The position numbers and the translations under genes were made by a program. A model generated the notes under the pieces. It ran no database searches and was not told the DNA's origin. It worked only from the letters and a program-made list of their open reading frames with translations. This document shows positions 6,552-10,374 of a stretch of DNA of 10,374 bases, in pieces. Numbering within the stretch: position 1 is the first letter of the stretch; every line of letters begins with the position of its first letter. This DNA is from JAYVIQ01 sp043770215 (GTDB lineage Bacteria; Bacteroidota; Bacteroidia; Cytophagales; JAAEPT01). The stretch is from the NCBI GenBank assembly GCA_043770215.1, contig JAYVIQ010000125.1:1-10374 (forward strand), written 5' to 3'.

Positions 6552-9080
6552 TTAGTAAGATACTTTTTTAGCTGCGTTATTGTACTGTGCGCACTCCTGG
6601 CAATATTGTTTATACAATGGCAAGTAGTCAAAAATTTGGAATGAAATATTCCCTTTTCCTACAAACTGAGCACACCATTTTTCTGTACCTAAGTTATCAA
6701 TACTACGTATAAGGGTATTCATATATTCATTGGAAGTATTGCCAAAAAAATCTACATATACTTGGTTTATTTTGTTGTATAAAGCAATCATATCCAAAGC
6801 TTTGCTGTCTGCTACTAAGTAGGGTTCTAAAATCTGATTTACTTTATCCATTTTTCCAAAATAGGCCATAGTTAAGGCAAGCTTATATTTGTATTCTTCA
6901 TTAGAATTGCTGTATTTTTCAAATAAGCTATTTAAATTAGATTCAAATAACTCTTGTGCTTTTGGGTAATGGCTGTAGTAATTAGTTAGCTTTACTTCAT
7001 AAGCATCACTCAAATTCTTATACTCCTCTTCTTTTATTTTTCCATTGAGCTTTTTTAATTCTGCTGCCAAAACATTTGATCTATAATTAAAGTCAAAAGG
7101 TTGGTTGTTCATTTCGTTACAAGAAAATTTTAGAAAATTTATTTTGTCTTTTAGTGTAGCATTTGGCGAAACATAATTTTCTAGAAACACTTTGTAGAAA
7201 TATTTTAATGTGTCTTCACTTGGGTTTGTGATAGAATTGTAATTGTAAATTAGGTGATTGGTACAGATGGCGTTTAAACTGGCATTATAAAGTAATTTGT
7301 TTGGTAAAGGTATTGCTACATTTTTTGATTGGGAATACAACAAAGATTGAAGTTGTGTGGCAAGTACTATATCTTCAGTTTTAATTGTTTTAGAGGTATC
7401 TAATGTTTGCAATTGGTGGCTATAAGCAGTTGCTAGCTCACTTACAGAATCTTGATATTGTGTAAAGACTAAGTTTCCAGACCAACTTTTGTCTAAAAGG
7501 AATTTGTGTTCTTTGGCTATTGTTGGGTCAGTCAATCTATTTTTCCATTCATCCATAGACCAATAAGATTTAGGGTCTTTTTTTTGTGATTTAAAGTGTT
7601 CTTTAAAGACTATAAAGTTTTCTGTCTTTATAATTGAAATGGGTGTCTCTGGATAAATTTTTTGAATTTTATTATACAGGTTATCTATTATATTTTGTGT
7701 AGAATTATTTGTATCTAAATCTGTATCTGAGATTGGTACCGTTATATTTAATGTTATTTTATTTTTTGTTCTGCTTTTGTCTTTTTCTTTTAACTGGAGT
7801 ACATCTGTTTGTAATTTACTTTCATTAATATAGAATGTATTGTCTTTAAAAGATAAGGGTTCTTCTGTGGATGCGCTGCTGGTTTTGTGCTGGAAAGCAA
7901 GTGCTGGCAAATCTGTGTAATGAATTTCTAATTTTTGAACTTTGTATAGGGCCAAACCATCACCAACTGGATCTGTAAATCTCTCTATTCCACAAACTAA
8001 TCCCTTGTATATGATGTAGACGTTATAATCATATATGGTTTTTATTTTTTTATCCTTAGCAATCATTAGTTTAAAGCTTCCTTTTTCGGCATCAAAAGCT
8101 GCAAGAACTTCTGCACCCATTACAGGATCAGAAATTGCCCCATTGTAAATATATTTGCCATTTCTTCTGGTAGGTTTTTCATAATAGGATGGGTTTCCTG
8201 GATGGTAATCTTCGTACAATATAGTCTCTAGCATAAAGCCGTTTTTAGAAGAACTAATAAATTTTTTGAATGCTTCTTTGTTTTTTATCCCTTCGGCAGT
8301 TAAAAAGGTTTTGCCATTTGAATTTGTTACTTTAAATTTTATGTCTTTCAAAGGCTCTTTGCATTTCGCACATTTAGATTCCGTTCCTTCTATCAACTTA
8401 AACGGTCTAGTAATTACGGTAGAGGTTGCTGCCTCTTCAAAAGATTTTATGCCCTCTTTGGGTTGGTATAGACTGTAAGGAAATAAGGTTTTACTTTCTG
8501 TAAATGCAAACTTTAGGTAAGGTCTGCCTAAAAAACCGACAATTTTTATACAATCATTTAGCTGATTTATAATTACAGACAGGCCTATAACATTATACCT
8601 TTCATTCATGAGCTCTTCTTTTGTGTCAATATCAAGAGCCCAATCATTTACTACATAATCTGCTACTTCATTATAAGTTTTAAACGTTTTTGCTATTGTC
8701 TCTTTTTCATTTGGATTTGGTTTTATTTTTATTGGCCTGTGTACGTAAATGCTACTCACTAATTCGAAATTTAAATACCCCTTAACATTAAAATGTTGTA
8801 AACGTAGAGATGGAGTTTTTGTGGCTTCGTTCATCTGAGTATGACCCGCCTTATTGTTCTCTGTTAAGTAATTTCCATGTGATCTTGCTACTATATATAA
8901 AGCAGAATCATTTATTAGAGCATGAAATTTATGTATGTTTCTTACGCTATCTATTTTAGTTTTAATCAAATGCTCCAAATATTTTTCATTTGGCTCTTTA
9001 ATTTTTATAACATCAGTTGGGTTTTGAGCCTCTGCTATAAATATGGAAAGTATTGCAATGACAAAACAAATTATTTTCAT
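6552..9080 (-). CDS. Large exported protein with a degenerate CAP/SCP domain
   Basis: An 842-residue protein with a signal peptide at 1-18 (AEA before a likely cut at Gln19). Residues about 33-185 resemble a CAP (SCP/PR-1-like) domain: helix with R47 and H50, LINDSALYIVARSHGNYL (55-72) with His68, the GH at 79-80, Glu106 in NFELVSS, and W147 followed by NVIGLSV (163-169). The second active-site histidine usually found after the tryptophan is replaced by an acidic TKEEL, so the classical tetrad is incomplete. The following roughly 650 residues match nothing I recognise: a beta-rich part with C237-x2-C240, a Lys/Asp-rich linker (about 420-465) and a helical, possibly TPR-like, C-terminal third (about 640-840) ending with CxxC (827-830). 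No sorting domain or membrane anchor is visible. Domain call is from pattern memory, moderate certainty. Confidence 0.8.
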   Translation of the reverse strand: MKIICFVIAILSIFIAEAQNPTDVIKIKEPNEKYLEHLIKTKIDSVRNIHKFHALINDSALYIVARSHGNYLTENNKAGHTQMNEATKTPSLRLQHFNVKGYLNFELVSSIYVHRPIKIKPNPNEKETIAKTFKTYNEVADYVVNDWALDIDTKEELMNERYNVIGLSVIINQLNDCIKIVGFLGRPYLKFAFTESKTLFPYSLYQPKEGIKSFEEAATSTVITRPFKLIEGTESKCAKCKEPLKDIKFKVTNSNGKTFLTAEGIKNKEAFKKFISSSKNGFMLETILYEDYHPGNPSYYEKPTRRNGKYIYNGAISDPVMGAEVLAAFDAEKGSFKLMIAKDKKIKTIYDYNVYIIYKGLVCGIERFTDPVGDGLALYKVQKLEIHYTDLPALAFQHKTSSASTEEPLSFKDNTFYINESKLQTDVLQLKEKDKSRTKNKITLNITVPISDTDLDTNNSTQNIIDNLYNKIQKIYPETPISIIKTENFIVFKEHFKSQKKDPKSYWSMDEWKNRLTDPTIAKEHKFLLDKSWSGNLVFTQYQDSVSELATAYSHQLQTLDTSKTIKTEDIVLATQLQSLLYSQSKNVAIPLPNKLLYNASLNAICTNHLIYNYNSITNPSEDTLKYFYKVFLENYVSPNATLKDKINFLKFSCNEMNNQPFDFNYRSNVLAAELKKLNGKIKEEEYKNLSDAYEVKLTNYYSHYPKAQELFESNLNSLFEKYSNSNEEYKYKLALTMAYFGKMDKVNQILEPYLVADSKALDMIALYNKINQVYVDFFGNTSNEYMNTLIRSIDNLGTEKWCAQFVGKGNISFQIFDYLPLYKQYCQECAQYNNAAKKVSY

Positions 9081-9191
9081 TGATTTTTAATTTTTTTTAT
9101 AATATAGTTACAATTTAAAAAAATAGATGCTCTATTACAAGATGTTATTTTATTATTTAGAGTTTTGAAGCAATAGTAATTTTTACACATT
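9081..9191. other. Short AT-rich gap with the presumed promoter of the CAP-domain gene
   Basis: The gap between the transporter stop and the next start is 111 bases. I found no TAnnTTTG match; the nearest promoter-like text on the minus strand is an AACTATATTATAAA stretch about 20-30 bases before the ATG at 9080. No stable hairpin that would end the transporter transcript was seen, so read-through is possible. Confidence 0.25.
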
Positions 9192-10100
9192 TTATGTTTT
9201 GTTTTGTGCTGTTTCTGATTTAGAATAATTTAGCCACACCACCCCAAAAACGATGATGCATCCGCCCGCTACTTGATATAGTGTTAAGCTTTCGTTTAAT
9301 ATAATTATAGATAAAGATATAGTACTTATTGGACCTATGCTGCCTAATATACCTACTTTGGAGGCTCCTATTTGCCTTATTCCTTCTGAGATAAGATAAG
9401 AAGGCAAAACTGTACAAAAAACAGCCATGATTATACCATAAAAATATACTTTGTTTGGTAAGCCAACAATATGCGCATTTGAATCTAGGCTAAAGTGTAA
9501 AATTACCATAAGACAAGAAACAATCATAGCGGTAGTTGTAAACCTTATTGTGCCAAACTTTGGGACAAAGTACTGACTAGCAACTAAATATGAAGCGTAA
9601 GTAATGGCACTAATGACAATCATAATTACTCCAAAAAAGCTGTATTCAACTGTATTTCCCATAATTGTAGGTAAGAAAATAACACAAATTCCTAAATAAG
9701 TAATGGCGATAGCAATGCACTGTTTTGCACTTATTTTTTGTTTGTAAACAAGCAAGCTCATTAGTACCACAAATGTTGGATAGCTAAACAAAATAAGCCG
9801 TTCTAGTGAGGCATCTACATACTGCAAACCTAAGAAATCGAAATAACTTGCTCCATAATACCCTATAACGCCTAATAGAAAAATTTTCCAAAATGCTGAT
9901 AAATCTAAAGGGGCTTTATTCTTCTCGCTTTTAAATAAACCAATACAAACAAATAAAGGAAGCGAAAACCCCATACGCAGCATAAGCATAGTTACAGTGT
10001 CTAAATGGTAGTTTATATAGCAAAGTTTTACTAAAATTGCTTTTGCAGAAAATAAAAATATTCCTGCAAAAGCAATTAAAATTCCTGATACTTGTTTCAT
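9192..10100 (-). CDS. EamA/DMT-superfamily transporter
   Basis: A 302-residue inner-membrane protein of the drug/metabolite transporter superfamily. Two EamA repeats are visible, about residues 5-141 and 155-294, each made of five hydrophobic segments, giving ten membrane helices and the standard family length. The start GILIAFAGIFLFSAKAILVK, the LERLILFSYPTFVVLMS helix and the IRQIGASKVGILGSIGPIST helix are characteristic. Such carriers usually export amino acids, nucleosides or other small metabolites, but the substrate cannot be told from sequence. A basic and polar tail follows the last helix. The ATG at 10100 fits the family start. A strong hairpin ends 13 bases before it (see 10114-10144), so its leader RNA may be controlled. 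Confidence 0.92.
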   Translation of the reverse strand: MKQVSGILIAFAGIFLFSAKAILVKLCYINYHLDTVTMLMLRMGFSLPLFVCIGLFKSEKNKAPLDLSAFWKIFLLGVIGYYGASYFDFLGLQYVDASLERLILFSYPTFVVLMSLLVYKQKISAKQCIAIAITYLGICVIFLPTIMGNTVEYSFFGVIMIVISAITYASYLVASQYFVPKFGTIRFTTTAMIVSCLMVILHFSLDSNAHIVGLPNKVYFYGIIMAVFCTVLPSYLISEGIRQIGASKVGILGSIGPISTISLSIIILNESLTLYQVAGGCIIVFGVVWLNYSKSETAQNKT

Positions 10101-10113
10101 ACATTCTAATTAA

Positions 10114-10144
10114 AAAGCCTCTCGAAAAATATCCGAGAGGCTTT
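10114..10144 (-). terminator. Strong intrinsic-terminator-like hairpin in front of the transporter
   Basis: Arms AAAGCCTCTCG (10114-10124) and CGAGAGGCTTT (10134-10144) pair perfectly over 11 bases with a 9-base loop. On the minus strand the stem is followed by TTTTTAATT (counting the last stem bases), a usable U-run; on the plus strand only three U follow at once, with a longer T-run about 10 bases later. It may end a transcript arriving from the right, or act as a conditional terminator in the transporter leader. Confidence 0.7.
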
Positions 10145-10307
10145 GAGTTAATTTTTTAATAATCAAATCATTAGCACTTCGGAATTTCAAAAAAGATTCT
10201 CCAAATCATTGCTAAAATAGATGACGTGTTATACATATTGCAATTGTAAGATAATTTATTTTGTGAATATCCGTTATTGTACCAGTAGTGGAATTGATTA
10301 GTGATTT
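10145..10307. other. Non-coding or remnant sequence right of the hairpin
   Basis: No recognisable gene. On the minus strand one frame is open for about 51 codons (10324 to the TAA at 10171), with its only ATG at 10236 giving a 21-residue peptide that starts MYNTSSILAMIW. It has no clear ribosome site. The nonamer CAAATCATT occurs twice (about 10164 and 10202). A promoter for the transporter should lie here but no TAnnTTTG match was found. Confidence 0.35.
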
Positions 10308-10374
10308 TGGACGAAACCCTATCGGGTCAGGCTCTACGCTCTCGCTTTTTTTGCTGAAAAAGCAAAAAAGAGCT
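10308..10374. repeat. Partial dispersed hairpin repeat at right edge
   Basis: The sequence is GC-richer than its surroundings and holds two hairpins: ACCC-TATC-GGGT (10316-10327), and TTTTTTGCT (10347-10355) with AGCAAAAAA (10361-10369) around GAAAA. Text like 'GGACGAAACCCTATCGGGTC' followed by a T-run/A-run hairpin is, from memory, a frequent intergenic repeat in flavobacterial genomes. The element continues past the window edge, so its length and copy number cannot be seen. Confidence 0.4.

Noticed and set aside
6548..6631. N-terminal extension of the dehydrogenase
   Set aside because: It would overlap the CAP-domain gene by 80 bases and adds 28 residues before the Rossmann motif; the ATG at 6547 fits the family and the spacing.
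7738..7800. T-rich, Lys-rich stretch that might mark a frameshift in the CAP-domain gene
   Set aside because: The frame stays open on both sides and the stretch reads as a charged linker (about residues 428-450), so no break is needed.
8266..8478. Plus-strand open frame of 70 codons inside the CAP-domain gene
   Set aside because: Antisense shadow; the minus-strand frame is continuous over 842 codons.
9220..9417. Second minus-strand frame of 65 codons inside the transporter
   Set aside because: Overlaps the conserved second EamA repeat in another frame; low-complexity basic peptide without a start context.

Overview
The window is AT-rich and almost entirely coded on the minus strand. Features pointing to a marine-type flavobacterium (Bacteroidota, Flavobacteriia) are the protein styles, the near absence of Shine-Dalgarno sites, a textbook Bacteroidota promoter (TTG-N19-TAnnTTTG, 4659-4688) and the gene order merR-crtI-crtB-unknown-crtZ. 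No rRNA, tRNA or CRISPR array was seen.

Layout, left to right on the + strand. 1-165 is the end of an insertion sequence: the first 29 codons of a DDE transposase (minus strand, running off the left edge), a promoter-like pair upstream of it and a probable terminal inverted repeat at 148-165. 241-5564 is a tightly packed carotenoid block transcribed leftward: a MerR regulator with a CarH-type cobalamin/light-sensing domain, phytoene desaturase crtI, phytoene synthase crtB, a small exported protein of unknown function, beta-carotene hydroxylase crtZ, and finally a DegT-type PLP aminotransferase. 5565-5887 is a non-coding gap holding a perfect 10-bp inverted repeat upstream of the regulator. 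5888-9080 holds a two-gene unit: an 842-residue exported protein with a degenerate CAP/SCP domain, and an atypical short-chain dehydrogenase (NAD(P)-binding) protein four bases after it. 9192-10100 is an EamA/DMT drug-metabolite transporter preceded, only 13 bases from its start codon, by a strong terminator-like hairpin. The right edge (about 10308-10374) looks like part of a dispersed intergenic hairpin repeat.

How the genes work together: CrtB condenses two geranylgeranyl diphosphates to phytoene, CrtI desaturates phytoene to lycopene, and CrtZ adds 3-hydroxyl groups to beta-carotene to give zeaxanthin. The lycopene cyclase (crtY) needed between CrtI and CrtZ is not in the window. The regulator carries the W-x9-EH and DxHxxG motifs of adenosylcobalamin photoreceptors, so light-controlled pigment synthesis is the natural hypothesis. 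The most interesting open points are the unknown exported protein inside the pigment operon, the regulator's missing light-state histidine, the promoter and possible operators around merR/crtI, the aminotransferase where a cyclase might be expected, the CAP-domain giant, and the hairpin in the transporter leader.
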